DNA from: Streptomyces indicus
GTDB lineage: Bacteria; Actinomycetota; Actinomycetes; Streptomycetales; Streptomycetaceae
Length of the DNA: 64,000 nt
NCBI RefSeq assembly: GCF_900100315.1
Contig: NZ_FNFF01000001.1
Location: 434,001-498,000 of the forward strand
Direction: 5' to 3'
The first letter of the stretch is position 1; each line of letters begins with the position of its first letter. Position numbers and translations under genes: made by a program. Under the pieces are notes generated by a model. It was not told where the DNA came from. It did no database searches and saw only the letters and a program-made list of their open reading frames with translations. Positions 8,728 to 16,942 of this stretch are shown here, piece after piece.

Positions 8728-9692
8728 GCCTGAACCCCTTCCGGTACGACGGCCACTCGGCCGGTGGTGACCCCGTCGGCGACGCGCTGCACGGCCTCGG
8801 CCGCGCCCGCGAGCGGCACCCGCTCGCTGATGAGCGGCTTGATGGCGCCCTTGGCGGCGAGTTCGGTGAGCTGCTCGTGGCAACGGGCCACCGCGGCGGG
8901 GTCCTTGGTGTTGTACAGGCCCCAATGGAGGCCCACGATCGAATAGTTCTTGATGAGCGCGTGGTTGAGGCCGGGCGCGGGCACGCCGCCGCTCGCGAAG
9001 CCCACGATCAGGATCCGCCCCTCGAAGGCGACCACCTTGGTGGACTGCGTGTACGCCTCGCCGCCCACGGGGTCGTAGATCACGTCGGCGCCGCGGCCGC
9101 CGGTGACCTCCTTGACGGTGGCGATGACGTCGTCGCTGCGCCGGTCGATCACCACGTCGCAGCCGAGCTCCTCGGCCACGCGCACCTTCTCCGCCCCGCC
9201 GACGACACCGATGACCCGGGCACCGGCGGCCTTGCCGAGCTGGACGGCCGCGCTGCCGACGCCGCCGGCGGCCGCGTGCACGAGCAGCGTCTCGCCGGCC
9301 TGGAGATTCGCCCGGCGGTGCAGGCCGAACCAGCCGGTCTGGTAGCCGATGTGCAGCGCCGCGGCCTCGGCGTCGTCGAGCGCGTCGGGCGCGGGCAGCA
9401 CGGCCGCCTTGTCCACGAGGGCGTACTCGGCGAAACCGCCGTACGGGAGCGCCGGGTTGGCGATGACGCGCCGGCCGTCCTCGGTCTCGGCGCAGATCTC
9501 GACGCCCGGCGTGAACGGCATGGGCGGCCGGATCTGGTACTGGCCGCGGCAGAGCAGCGCGTCGGGGAAGTTGATGTTGGCGGCCCGCACCTTGACGAGC
9601 AGCTGTCCCTCACCGGGGGTGGGGGTGGCCACCTCGTCGAGACGCATCACCTCGCCCGGCTCACCGTTCTCGTGCACTCGCCATGCCTGCAT
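8724..9692 (-). CDS. NADPH:quinone oxidoreductase family protein (zinc-independent MDR)
   Basis: A medium-chain dehydrogenase/reductase of 322 residues without structural zinc cysteines. The GroES-like domain occupies about residues 1-120; the Rossmann dinucleotide site is HAAAGGVGSAAVQLGKAAGA near residue 145. Family members reduce quinones or enoyl-type double bonds with NADPH. It is the first gene of a three-gene operon with two acyl-CoA dehydrogenases, so a role in fatty-acyl metabolism is likely. The promoter region contains a TetR-like palindrome at 9737-9748. Confidence 0.88.
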   Translation of the reverse strand: MQAWRVHENGEPGEVMRLDEVATPTPGEGQLLVKVRAANINFPDALLCRGQYQIRPPMPFTPGVEICAETEDGRRVIANPALPYGGFAEYALVDKAAVLPAPDALDDAEAAALHIGYQTGWFGLHRRANLQAGETLLVHAAAGGVGSAAVQLGKAAGARVIGVVGGAEKVRVAEELGCDVVIDRRSDDVIATVKEVTGGRGADVIYDPVGGEAYTQSTKVVAFEGRILIVGFASGGVPAPGLNHALIKNYSIVGLHWGLYNTKDPAAVARCHEQLTELAAKGAIKPLISERVPLAGAAEAVQRVADGVTTGRVAVVPEGVQA

Positions 9693-9736
9693 GCGGGGCC
9701 TCCACAGAGGGGGTGGGACTGTCTCCCGCGCATACT

Positions 9737-9748
9737 AAGCGGTCGCTT
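9737..9748 (-). promoter_or_regulatory. TetR-like palindrome upstream of the acyl-CoA dehydrogenase operon
   Basis: AAGCG-GT-CGCTT, a 5-2-5 inverted repeat 44 bp before the operon start at 9692. Palindromes built on AAGC/GCTT halves are common TetR-family operators at actinobacterial fatty-acid genes. No TetR gene is present nearby, so the regulator would be encoded elsewhere. Confidence 0.4.
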
Positions 9749-9828
9749 GCCTCCTGGGAACGGCCCGGCGCCGACTTTCCGCGCCGCTCACGCTGCCCCG
9801 CCCCGAACCCCGCACTCCAGCGCCCCGG

Positions 9829-10437
9829 TCACTCCCCCGAAGCCCGCTTCGGCTTGGCGCGCACGTGCATCCGCTCGCCCTGCGGTCCGAACAGGCTGAG
9901 CATCTCGACCGGTCCGTCCACGGCGTCGAACCAGTGCGGCACGCGCGTATCGAACTCGGCCGCCTCCCCCGCACCGAGCACGACATCGTGATGGGCGAGC
10001 TTGAGGCGCAGCTTGCCGGAGATGATGTACAGCCACTCGTAGCCCTCGTGCGTGCGCTGATCGGCGTGCTCGCGCTTGGGGTCCGGGCCATTGATGATGA
10101 TCTTGTACGCCTGGAGCCCGCCGGGCTGTCCGCCGAGCGGCACGTGGGTCCGGTTGTGCACCACGACGGGCTTCGAGCGCACCCGTGGATCGCCCACCTC
10201 CGGCGCGCCGACCAGTTCGTCCAGCGGGACCTGGTGGGCGCGCGCGATCGGAAGCAGCAGCTCCAGACTCGGCTTGCGCTGCCCGGATTCGAGCCGCGAG
10301 AGCGTGCTCACCGAGATCCCCGTGGCCTCGGACAGACCGGCCAGGGTGGTGCCGCGCTCCCTGCGGATGCTGCGCAGCCGCGCCCCCACCTCGGCGAGGA
10401 CGGAGTCCATCTCCTCGGTCCCTTCGCGTCCGGCCAC
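9829..10437 (-). CDS. XRE-family regulator with C-terminal cupin domain
   Basis: About 202 residues. The N-terminal helix-turn-helix reads LRSIRRERGTTLAGLSEATG then SVSTLSRLESGQRKPSLE, a clear HTH_3. The C-terminal half is a small cupin barrel (EGYEWLYIISGKLRLKL, then GEAAEFDTRVPHWF) that could bind a small ligand. I choose GTG 10435-10437 because GGGAGG stands 5 bases before it; an internal ATG at 10408-10410 is possible but has no room for a ribosome site. It is divergent from the flavoprotein gene at 10524 and separated by an 86-bp promoter region with an inverted repeat, suggesting control of itself and that neighbour. Confidence 0.87.
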   Translation of the reverse strand: MAGREGTEEMDSVLAEVGARLRSIRRERGTTLAGLSEATGISVSTLSRLESGQRKPSLELLLPIARAHQVPLDELVGAPEVGDPRVRSKPVVVHNRTHVPLGGQPGGLQAYKIIINGPDPKREHADQRTHEGYEWLYIISGKLRLKLAHHDVVLGAGEAAEFDTRVPHWFDAVDGPVEMLSLFGPQGERMHVRAKPKRASGE

Positions 10438-10463
10438 GGCCGCCTCCCAAGTTTTGCGATTCC

Positions 10464-10479
10464 GGCAAGTATGTTTGCC
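10464..10479. promoter_or_regulatory. Inverted repeat between XRE-cupin gene and flavoprotein gene
   Basis: GGCAA-N6-TTGCC lies in the short divergent promoter region. A TATTCT hexamer just to its right (10480-10485) could be the -10 of the rightward gene. Its position fits an operator for the XRE-cupin regulator; this is inference from placement and symmetry only. Confidence 0.4.
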
Positions 10480-10523
10480 TATTCTGCCGGATGCGCCGCA
10501 TGCTCGCAGCGGAGGTGGTCGAG

Positions 10524-11558
10524 ATGACCCGAAGCACGAAGGCACAGCGGCAGTCGTACGACGTGGTGGTCGTCGGAGGCGCGACGGCGGGGCTGAGCAC
10601 CGCACTCGGACTCGGGCGCAGCAGGCGCAGCGTCCTGGTGGTCGACGCGGAGCAGCCGCGCAACGCCCCCGCCGCCCATATGCACGGCTTCCTGTCCCGC
10701 GACGGCATGCCGCCCGCGGAATTCCTGGCGGTCGCGCGCCGGGAGGTCGAGGCGTACGGCGTGGAGATCGTCTCCGGGCGGGTGGCGAAGGTGGAGCCGG
10801 ATCCCGAGGGCGAGGTGGACGTGACGCTCGCCGACGGTGCGGTGGTGCACGCGCGGCGTGTGGTGATCGCGACCGGGCTGGTGGACGAACTGCCGCGGAT
10901 CCGGGGCCTTGCGGAGCGCTGGGGCCGCGATGTGCTGCACTGCCCGTACTGCCACGGCTACGAGGTGAGCGACCGGGCGTTCGGTGTGATCGCCGGACCG
11001 GAGATGGGCGCGCACCAGGCGCTCCTGGTCACGCAGTGGTCGAAGGACGTGACCTTCTTCCTGCACCAGGTCGAGGAGCTCCCGGACGAGCAGTGGCAGC
11101 AGCTGGCCGCCGCGGGGGTCCGGGTGGTGACCGGCGAGGTGGCCGAAGTGGTCGTCGAGGACGACCGGTTGACCGGGGTGCGCCTGGCGAGCGGGGAGTT
11201 CTTCGCGCGCGAGGTGCTGTTCACCGCGACGCGTCCGGTGGCCCGTACGGAGATGCTGCCCGAGCTGACGGGGGACGCGGTGCAGCAGACGCCGTTCGGT
11301 CCGTTCCCGGCCGTGGACGCGGTGGGCCGCAGCAAGACGCCCGGGGTGTGGATCGTGGGCAATGCGATGGGCCCGGCGGAGATGGTGGTCAACGCGGCGA
11401 GCGCCGGCTACCGGGCGGCCACGCAGATCAACGCGGAGCTGGTCTTCGCGGATCTGGCCCGCGCGGCCGAGGAGCGCCGCGCGGCCGGCTTCACCGCCGA
11501 GGCGGAACGCGCGACCGCGACCGCCATCCTGGCGGAGCGGCGGCACGGGCTGGGCTGA
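10524..11558 (+). CDS. Thioredoxin-reductase-like FAD/NAD(P) oxidoreductase with CPYC redox motif
   Basis: A flavoprotein of 344 residues. The FAD-binding Rossmann start is YDVVVVGGATAGLSTALGLG. The redox pair is in CPYCHGYEVSD near residue 140, the arrangement of thioredoxin reductase-like proteins and of dithiol oxidases such as GliT/HlmI, which close disulfides in natural products. The ATG at 10524 has GGAGG 8 bases upstream. It is transcribed divergently from an XRE-cupin regulator. No thioredoxin gene or dithiol biosynthetic gene is adjacent, so the partner is unknown. The stop codon lies inside a 15-bp tandem repeat. Confidence 0.85.
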   Translation: MTRSTKAQRQSYDVVVVGGATAGLSTALGLGRSRRSVLVVDAEQPRNAPAAHMHGFLSRDGMPPAEFLAVARREVEAYGVEIVSGRVAKVEPDPEGEVDVTLADGAVVHARRVVIATGLVDELPRIRGLAERWGRDVLHCPYCHGYEVSDRAFGVIAGPEMGAHQALLVTQWSKDVTFFLHQVEELPDEQWQQLAAAGVRVVTGEVAEVVVEDDRLTGVRLASGEFFAREVLFTATRPVARTEMLPELTGDAVQQTPFGPFPAVDAVGRSKTPGVWIVGNAMGPAEMVVNAASAGYRAATQINAELVFADLARAAEERRAAGFTAEAERATATAILAERRHGLG

Positions 11559-11700
11559 GGGCGGGGCGGCTGAGGGCGGGGGCCGGGTGCGCCTGAGAGG
11601 CGGGTCCGGCTCGCTCGCGGCGGAGGGCGGGGGCGGTTGAGGCGAATCGTGGGGGCGGGTCGGTTGAGGCGGGTCGGTTGAGGACGGCGTGACCGGCTGA
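11554..11700 (+). repeat. G-rich tandem repeats starting at the stop codon; 376-bp intergenic region
   Basis: The unit gctgagggcggggcg at 11554-11568, which contains the TGA stop, is repeated at 11569-11583; the 15-bp period puts a second TGA in frame. Degenerate copies of the form ggttgaggcgggtcg follow to about 11700. Runs of three to five G at short spacing could form G-quadruplexes. From 11700 to 11934 I see no gene; the region ends in the leader of the SDR gene. Confidence 0.6.
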
Positions 11701-11934
11701 GGCAGGCCCGGCCCACAGCAGAAGGCGGGCGCGCCTCGGGCGGTCCGGATGTCGGCGGAGGGTGGCCGCGGCTGAGGACGGCGGGCTCGGGCGCGAAGCA
11801 CGGGTCAGCCGGAACACCGCTGTGCTGCCGGGCTGCACGCCTCCGTCCGGAGGGCGCCGCCGTCCTGCGCGCCGCCACGACCGGGCGGGCCGCGGCTATG
11901 GAGCTTTGCGGTCCGTCCGTGTATCGATGCGCGC

Positions 11935-12855
11935 ATGACGGACACAGCCACGCCCGGACCCGAAGGACACCGCGGACCACCCGGATTGCCTGCCCCCGCC
12001 CCGCTCGGGGCGAGCGCCCTGCCGCCCGGGACGTACGAAGGCACGGTCGTCCTCGTCACCGGCGGCGGCACGGGCCTGGGGAAGGCCGTCGCGGCCGAAT
12101 TCGCCCGGCTCGGAGCCGACTTGGTGGTCGCCAGCCGCAAGGCGGAGCACCTGAAGGCCGCCGAGGACGAGCTGTCCGCGCTCGGCGGGCGCGTGCTGAC
12201 CGCCGCCTGCGACATCCGCGACCCGGACCGCATCGCTGAGGTCTTCGACCTGGCCGAGGAGACGTACGGCCTCCCGCACGTCCTCATCAACAACGCGGCG
12301 GCCAACTTCCCCGTCCCCGCCGAGGACATGTCCCCGAACGCCTGGCGCTCGGTGGTCGACATCACGCTCAACGGCACCTACTTCATGGCCCGCGAGTTCG
12401 GCCGCCGCCACCTGGCGGCCGGCACTCCCGGGTCGATCGTCAACGTCGGTGCCTCGTACGCCTGGACCGGCGGACCCGGCTACGCGCACAGCGCCGCCGC
12501 GAAGGCCGGCGTGAAGAACCTGGTCGAGACCCTCGCGGTGGAGTGGGGCCCGTACGGGATCCAGGTCAACGGGCTCGTCCCCGGCCTGATGCCGCACGAG
12601 GACATGACCGCCGACATCCGCGCGAACCTCGACCGCGTTCGGGCCGCCGGCCTGCGCCAGCCCGCGCTGCGGGTGGGCCGGCCGCGCGAGCTCGGCTGGG
12701 CGGCCACCTTCCTCGCCTCGCCCTACGCCCGCTTCATCAGCGGCCACACGCTGGTCGTGGACGGCGCGAACTGGCAGCGGCGCGATCTGGTGCCCCCCGA
12801 AGTGGTGCCGATCCGGGAGCAGTTGGGCCGCGGCAGGTTCGACGCCGCCCCGTGA
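11935..12855 (+). CDS. SDR-family oxidoreductase of the 2,4-dienoyl-CoA reductase type
   Basis: A short-chain dehydrogenase of 306 residues. The nucleotide site is VTGGGTGLGKAVAAEF near residue 42, followed by NNAAANFP. The usual YxxxK is replaced by SAAAKAGV, the pattern of 2,4-dienoyl-CoA reductases, where the Lys of SAKAGV is retained. Such enzymes help degrade unsaturated fatty acids. No ribosome site is visible before ATG 11935; a TATCGAT box 7 bases upstream suggests a possible leaderless transcript. A second CCCGTGAA block 23 bp after the first duplicates the stop region weakly (15 of 19 bases). Confidence 0.85.
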   Translation: MTDTATPGPEGHRGPPGLPAPAPLGASALPPGTYEGTVVLVTGGGTGLGKAVAAEFARLGADLVVASRKAEHLKAAEDELSALGGRVLTAACDIRDPDRIAEVFDLAEETYGLPHVLINNAAANFPVPAEDMSPNAWRSVVDITLNGTYFMAREFGRRHLAAGTPGSIVNVGASYAWTGGPGYAHSAAAKAGVKNLVETLAVEWGPYGIQVNGLVPGLMPHEDMTADIRANLDRVRAAGLRQPALRVGRPRELGWAATFLASPYARFISGHTLVVDGANWQRRDLVPPEVVPIREQLGRGRFDAAP

Positions 12856-12895
12856 ACCGCGGCGGGACCATCCCGTGAAACGCAGCAGGGGGGCC

Positions 12896-13378
12896 TCAGG
12901 CGATCGCCTTGCGGTACACCTGGCGTGAGCCCCCCTCCGGGCCCGGTTCGGCGGCCTCGGCGGGGGTGAAGCCCAGACGCTCGTAGAACACGCGGGCCCC
13001 GCTCTCCACGGCACCGGGATGGTCGGCGCCGAAGGTGATCACCTCGAGGGTGCCGGGGCCGGTGACGAACCTGCGCTCGGCTTCGGCCATCAGCCCCCGG
13101 CCGGCACCGGTCCCGCGCGCCTGCTGCGCGACGACCAGCCAGTGCACGTGGTACGCGGGGGCCGCGGCGCCGAAGAGCAGACCGCCGAGGAGCTGCTCCT
13201 CGCCGGACCCCGTCCCGGAGACGGAGACGGCGACGAGTGCCGCCGCTTGACCGATGTGTTCCCGCAGGGCGCGGTGGAAGCCGGGCTCCTCGACCATCGG
13301 CCCGAACCATTGCTCCACCTGTCCGGCGAGGTGCAGGAATCCGCCGAAGTCCTCGTCCCGCGCGAGTCTCACGATCAT
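12896..13378 (-). CDS. GNAT-family N-acetyltransferase
   Basis: An acetyltransferase of 160 residues. The acetyl-CoA site is seen as VVAQQARGTGAGRGLMAEAERRF (Q/RxxGxG/A form) near residue 107, followed by EVITFGADHPGAVESGARVFYERLGFTPAE, the standard C-terminal GNAT pattern. It is a single leftward gene between the convergent SDR and the upstream oxidase gene. The substrate is not predictable. Confidence 0.85.
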   Translation of the reverse strand: MIVRLARDEDFGGFLHLAGQVEQWFGPMVEEPGFHRALREHIGQAAALVAVSVSGTGSGEEQLLGGLLFGAAAPAYHVHWLVVAQQARGTGAGRGLMAEAERRFVTGPGTLEVITFGADHPGAVESGARVFYERLGFTPAEAAEPGPEGGSRQVYRKAIA

Positions 13379-13405
13379 CCGGCGAGTATGCCCGACGCCC
13401 TGCCT

Positions 13406-14890
13406 TCAGCCGCCCGCCCGGATGATCCCCGCGAGGGCGCGTTCGGCGAGGGCCGTGATGGTCAGGGAGGGGTTGGCGCCGGCCGCGTTGCCGGGCAGCA
13501 GCGTGCCGTCCACGACGTACAGGCCCTTCATGCCGCGCACCCGGCCCTCCAGATCCGTGACGCGCCCGATCTCGCAGCCGCCGACGGGATGCGCGGTGGG
13601 CAGGAAGGAGAGCGTGTACGGCACCGGTTCGCAGCCCGGGGAGGCTTCGGCGATACGGGTGTTGGCGGCGAGCGCGGCCCGGCGCGCGGCGGCCGTCTTC
13701 TCCGGGGACCAGTCGGTCAGGCGGACGGTGCGGGTGACCGGGTCGTAGCGGAAGGTGCCGCGGTGGTCGGTGTCGACCGTCATCGCGAAGGTCACCGACA
13801 GGGTGCGGTCCGCGGTCGGCGGGAAGTGTCCGCATTCGAGGGTGAGCGGCAGCCCGAAGCCGCTGTGCACGCGTGCCGTCGAGGCGATGGGCCCGCCCTG
13901 TGTGGGTCCCGAGTCGCTCGCGGGCACGATGCAGCCGGTGAACTGGTCGCCGTTGTCACCGAATCCGCTGCCGACGGCGGCCGGCAGGTCGGGGAGCGCG
14001 CCGGTCTCGCGTGCGGCGACGAGCAGCCGGTTCGTGCCGAGGGTGCCGGCGGCGAGGAACAGCAGCTCGCAGGTGATCGCTTCGGTCCCGGTCACCGTGC
14101 CGTCGGCGGCGCGGCGGCGGACTTCGAGGACGTATCCGCGCCTGTCGCGCTGGATGCGGACGACCTCGGCGCGGGCGCGCAGCTGGACCCGGCCGGTGGC
14201 GAGCGCCTCGGACAGGTAGGTGCGGCGCAGGGTGAGCTTCGCGCCGGAGGTGGTGGCGCCGACGGGGTCGCCCGCCGTCACGACGGAGCGGGTGCGGCCG
14301 GCCAGTTCGTCGCGTACCGCCTGCCAGTTGAAGGCCGCCTCCACGGCCGCCGTGGCGAACCCGGCGCGCCGCATCCGGGCGTCCCAGGACCGCACATGCG
14401 TGTACGGGGCGGAGGCGTAGACGTCGCGCGGCAGGGGCGTGGCCCGCAGCATGCGGCGCGCCAGCGGGAACCAGGTGCGGGCGAGTTCGTCGTAGCGCAG
14501 GCCCTTGGGGTAGAGGCGCTCGAAGTACCGGCGCTGGGGTCCGAGCGTGACGCCGAAGTAGCCGACGGAGCCCCCGCCGACCGCCGCGCCCGCGAGCATG
14601 CCGAGTCCCGACTCGCGGTGCTCCTCCACTCCCCCGTCCTTCCCCGGTGTCTCCGCGCCGCGTTCGAGTACCAGGGTGTCGAGGCCGGCCCGGCCCAGGC
14701 GCAGGGCGGCCACCGCGCCGCCGAACCCGGAGCCGATCACCACGGCGGGGAAGCGCGTGCGGCGGGCGACGGCGGCCGCGGCACGGTCGGACGCGGGCAG
14801 GGTGGCCGCCGCGATACCGGCGAGCGTGCCGGTCGCGGCGAGGCCGAAGAGCTCACGGCGTCCGTACGGACGAAGAGGGGCTGGTGACAT
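13406..14890 (-). CDS. Cholesterol-oxidase-like GMC oxidoreductase, Tat-exported
   Basis: An FAD enzyme of 494 residues resembling Streptomyces cholesterol oxidase. The start at 14888-14890 has a GGAGCGG site. The N-terminus carries a Tat-type signal (GRRELFGLAATGTLAG, twin Arg at residues 11-12), so it should be folded before export. The FAD motif is PAVVIGSGFGGAVAALRLG; AVGGGSVGYFG, LLFLAAGTLGTNRLLV, HPVGGC (active-site His region) and GANPSLTITALAER follow in family order. It would oxidise a 3-hydroxysteroid or other secondary alcohol outside the cell; the exact substrate is uncertain. The enoyl-CoA hydratase gene upstream is possibly co-functional. Confidence 0.85.
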   Translation of the reverse strand: MSPAPLRPYGRRELFGLAATGTLAGIAAATLPASDRAAAAVARRTRFPAVVIGSGFGGAVAALRLGRAGLDTLVLERGAETPGKDGGVEEHRESGLGMLAGAAVGGGSVGYFGVTLGPQRRYFERLYPKGLRYDELARTWFPLARRMLRATPLPRDVYASAPYTHVRSWDARMRRAGFATAAVEAAFNWQAVRDELAGRTRSVVTAGDPVGATTSGAKLTLRRTYLSEALATGRVQLRARAEVVRIQRDRRGYVLEVRRRAADGTVTGTEAITCELLFLAAGTLGTNRLLVAARETGALPDLPAAVGSGFGDNGDQFTGCIVPASDSGPTQGGPIASTARVHSGFGLPLTLECGHFPPTADRTLSVTFAMTVDTDHRGTFRYDPVTRTVRLTDWSPEKTAAARRAALAANTRIAEASPGCEPVPYTLSFLPTAHPVGGCEIGRVTDLEGRVRGMKGLYVVDGTLLPGNAAGANPSLTITALAERALAGIIRAGG

Positions 14891-14968
14891 ACGTCCGCTC
14901 CGGGGTCGGGCGGCCCGGCGCCGGCAGGCCGGTCCGCAGATGCGGACGAAACGTAACAAAGCCGAGCT

Positions 14969-15103
14969 CGAACTCCGCCTCCCGCCGCTCCGCCACTTCC
15001 CCCGAACTCCGCCTACCGCCGCTCCGACACCTCCCTCGAACTCCGCCTCCCGCCCCTCCGCTACTTCCCCTCGAACTGAGCCGCCCGCCGCGCCGCCTTC
15101 GCC
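14969..15103. repeat. 34-bp tandem repeats formed from the 3' end of the enoyl-CoA hydratase gene
   Basis: Three near-identical units (14969-15002, 15003-15036, 15037-15071; starts CGAACTCCGCCT) precede a fourth, more diverged one (15072-15103) that is the last coding part of the hydratase gene. Read on the minus strand, the gene tail is followed by about three serial copies of itself. The 34-35 bp period is not a multiple of three, so later copies are out of frame. It fills the whole gap to the oxidase gene upstream region. Confidence 0.85.
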
Positions 15104-15894
15104 GTGTAGCCCTCGCGGGAGTCCTCCGAGGTCAGGGTGAGGGCTGCCGCGAACGCGGTGCGTTCGAGCGCGTCCGCGAGGCCCGCGTCCGCGAAGAGGT
15201 CGATGTCGCGCTTGATGCCCTGGACGGCGAGCGGCGCGTTGGCAGCGATCTCCGCGGCGACGGACCGTGCGGTCTTCTCCAACTCCTCGCGCGGAGTGAC
15301 CATTTGGAGCAGCCGGAGCCGCTCGGCGGTGGCCGCGTCGATCCTCCGGCCGGTCAGGGCGAGGAACTTCGCCCAGCCCGCGCCCGCGTCCCGCGCGATC
15401 CGCAGATCGCCGCCCGCGTCCACGGCCACCCCGATCTGGGCCTCGGGCAGGGCGAACACCGCGTCATCGGCGGCCACGCGGATGTCGGCCATGAGCGCGA
15501 GCTCGAAGCCGAAGCCGAGGCAGTAGCCCTGCACGGCGGCCACGACCGGCTGGGGCAGTCCGGCGAACACCCGCATGCGCTCGTGCACCCAGCGGATGCC
15601 CTCGTAGTAGTTGCGGGCGCGCTCGGCGCCGGAGCGGCCGGTGATCGCGCCGCCGGGCGCGGTGATGTCGATGCCCGCGCAGAACGCCCGGCCCTCGGCG
15701 CGCAGCAGCACCGCCCTGATGGAGTCGTCGAAGCGGATCCGGTCGGCGAACAGGCCGAGCTGGCGCGTGGACTCCCAGCTCCAGGCGTTGAGCTTGTCGG
15801 GCCGGCAGAGCGTGAGGATGCCGAGGCCGTCCTCGACCTCCAGGCGCATCCGCTCCTCGCCCTCGGCGATCTCCGTGCTCGTGGTGTCGATCAT
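15061..15894 (-). CDS. Enoyl-CoA hydratase/isomerase family protein
   Basis: A crotonase-fold protein of 277 residues. Landmarks are RPDKLNAWSWES, the oxyanion-hole segment RAEGRAFCAGIDI and VQGYCLGFGFELALMADIRVA. Members hydrate or isomerise enoyl-CoA thioesters in fatty-acid catabolism. The stop (TAG, 15061-15063) lies within an array of 34-bp repeats. Upstream of the start is a nested inverted repeat (15900-15936), a likely operator; the gene appears to be transcribed alone. Confidence 0.9.
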   Translation of the reverse strand: MIDTTSTEIAEGEERMRLEVEDGLGILTLCRPDKLNAWSWESTRQLGLFADRIRFDDSIRAVLLRAEGRAFCAGIDITAPGGAITGRSGAERARNYYEGIRWVHERMRVFAGLPQPVVAAVQGYCLGFGFELALMADIRVAADDAVFALPEAQIGVAVDAGGDLRIARDAGAGWAKFLALTGRRIDAATAERLRLLQMVTPREELEKTARSVAAEIAANAPLAVQGIKRDIDLFADAGLADALERTAFAAALTLTSEDSREGYTAKAARRAAQFEGK

Positions 15895-15899
15895 CCGCG

Positions 15900-15936
15900 C
15901 CCCCTACCGTTTCTGACGTCGCGTCAGGGTAGGGGG
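15900..15936 (-). promoter_or_regulatory. Nested inverted repeat, probable operator of the enoyl-CoA hydratase gene
   Basis: An inner CTGACG-TCG-CGTCAG palindrome (15913-15927) sits within outer arms CCCCCTACC and GGTAGGGGG (15900-15908 and 15928-15936). It begins 6 bp before the ATG, so a bound repressor or the RNA hairpin would block transcription or ribosome access. TetR-type repressors commonly use such CTGACG/CGTCAG sites; the regulator is not encoded nearby. Confidence 0.5.
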
Positions 15937-15954
15937 CGGGAGTCGGACTATGAA

Positions 15955-15982
15955 GGGCCCGGACGCCACTGCGCCCGGGCCC
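15955..15982 (-). terminator. Hairpin after the PIG-L deacetylase gene
   Basis: GGGCCCGG (15955-15962) pairs with CCGGGCCC (15975-15982) over a 12-base loop. It lies 12 bp beyond the deacetylase stop at 15995 on the minus strand. Very GC-rich and without a U-tract. Confidence 0.55.
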
Positions 15983-15994
15983 CGTTCGCGGCGC

Positions 15995-16735
15995 TCAGCG
16001 CTCGTACACGTGGAACCCGATCGCGGGCTTCCCGCCGAAGCGGTCGCCGACGAAGCTGCTCGTCATGGTGATGATCCCGCGCGCGTACGCCTCGGGGTCC
16101 TCGTCGGTCAACGCCTCGATGTACGCGCGGTGTTCGAGCAGCGAGGCGACCGCGCGCTCGAAGCCGGGCTCCGCGGCGATGGCGTGCGTGGGCGTGTCCG
16201 AGCCCGCGATGGCGATCCACTTCACGCCGCCCCACGGGGCCAGACCCTGCTCGCCGAGCTCGGGGAAGATCCACCGGTTGCCCGCGTCGCCCACGGCGTC
16301 GATGGCGGCCTGGCCGACGGCGCGGTGGTCGGGGGTGTTGAGGAAGCGGCCGCCGAACGACTCGTGGTGGTTGAGGGTGATGACGAGCTCGGGCCTGTGG
16401 CGGCGGATGGCGGCCGCGATGTCACGGCGCAGCGCCGTGCCGTACTCGATGACGCCGTCCTTGTGGTCGAGGAACTCGACCGTCTGCACACCCACGGCCG
16501 CCGCGCTCGCCAGCTGCTCCTGCTCGCGCAGCGGACCGCACTTGTCCGGTTCCAGGGTGTCGATCCCGGCCTCACCCCGGGTGGCGAGCAGATACACGAC
16601 CTCCTTGCCGGCATCGGTCCACTGGGCGATCGCACCCGCGCACCCGTACTCCAGGTCGTCGGGGTGCGCGACCACCGCGAGGGCGCGCTGCCAGTCCTCG
16701 GGCATGGGAGCGAGCTGTTGCGTCTCTTCGGCCAT
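15995..16735 (-). CDS. PIG-L (LmbE-like) family deacetylase
   Basis: A zinc-dependent N-deacetylase of 246 residues. The metal motif AHPDD is at about residue 22, followed by NHHESFGG and NTPDHRAVG, which supply further conserved His/Asp residues. The family includes MshB and Mca of mycothiol metabolism and antibiotic deacetylases; the substrate of this member is unknown. The ATG at 16733-16735 is the first start in the conserved region. It is divergent from lutA across a 207-bp region. Confidence 0.87.
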   Translation of the reverse strand: MAEETQQLAPMPEDWQRALAVVAHPDDLEYGCAGAIAQWTDAGKEVVYLLATRGEAGIDTLEPDKCGPLREQEQLASAAAVGVQTVEFLDHKDGVIEYGTALRRDIAAAIRRHRPELVITLNHHESFGGRFLNTPDHRAVGQAAIDAVGDAGNRWIFPELGEQGLAPWGGVKWIAIAGSDTPTHAIAAEPGFERAVASLLEHRAYIEALTDEDPEAYARGIITMTSSFVGDRFGGKPAIGFHVYER

Positions 16736-16942
16736 GGCCGCAATGTAACGCCCGCCACCGACAGGGCACCGGTGATTCCGCAAGCGGTGGGAACCGTTCA
16801 GGCCGGCCCGCGGACGGCTGCGCGCCCGTCTGCCGCACGACGCCTCCGTCCCTGCCCCGAGGCGCGCGACGCGTACGCTGCACCCGACCGTCCGACCGAA
16901 CGACCACGGACCGGCCGACCGGCCGACTGAGGAGGAGCCGCG

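Noticed and set aside
11559..11934. Protein-coding gene in the G-rich region
   Set aside because: Frames there consist of repeat-derived Gly/Arg sequences without starts or family similarity.
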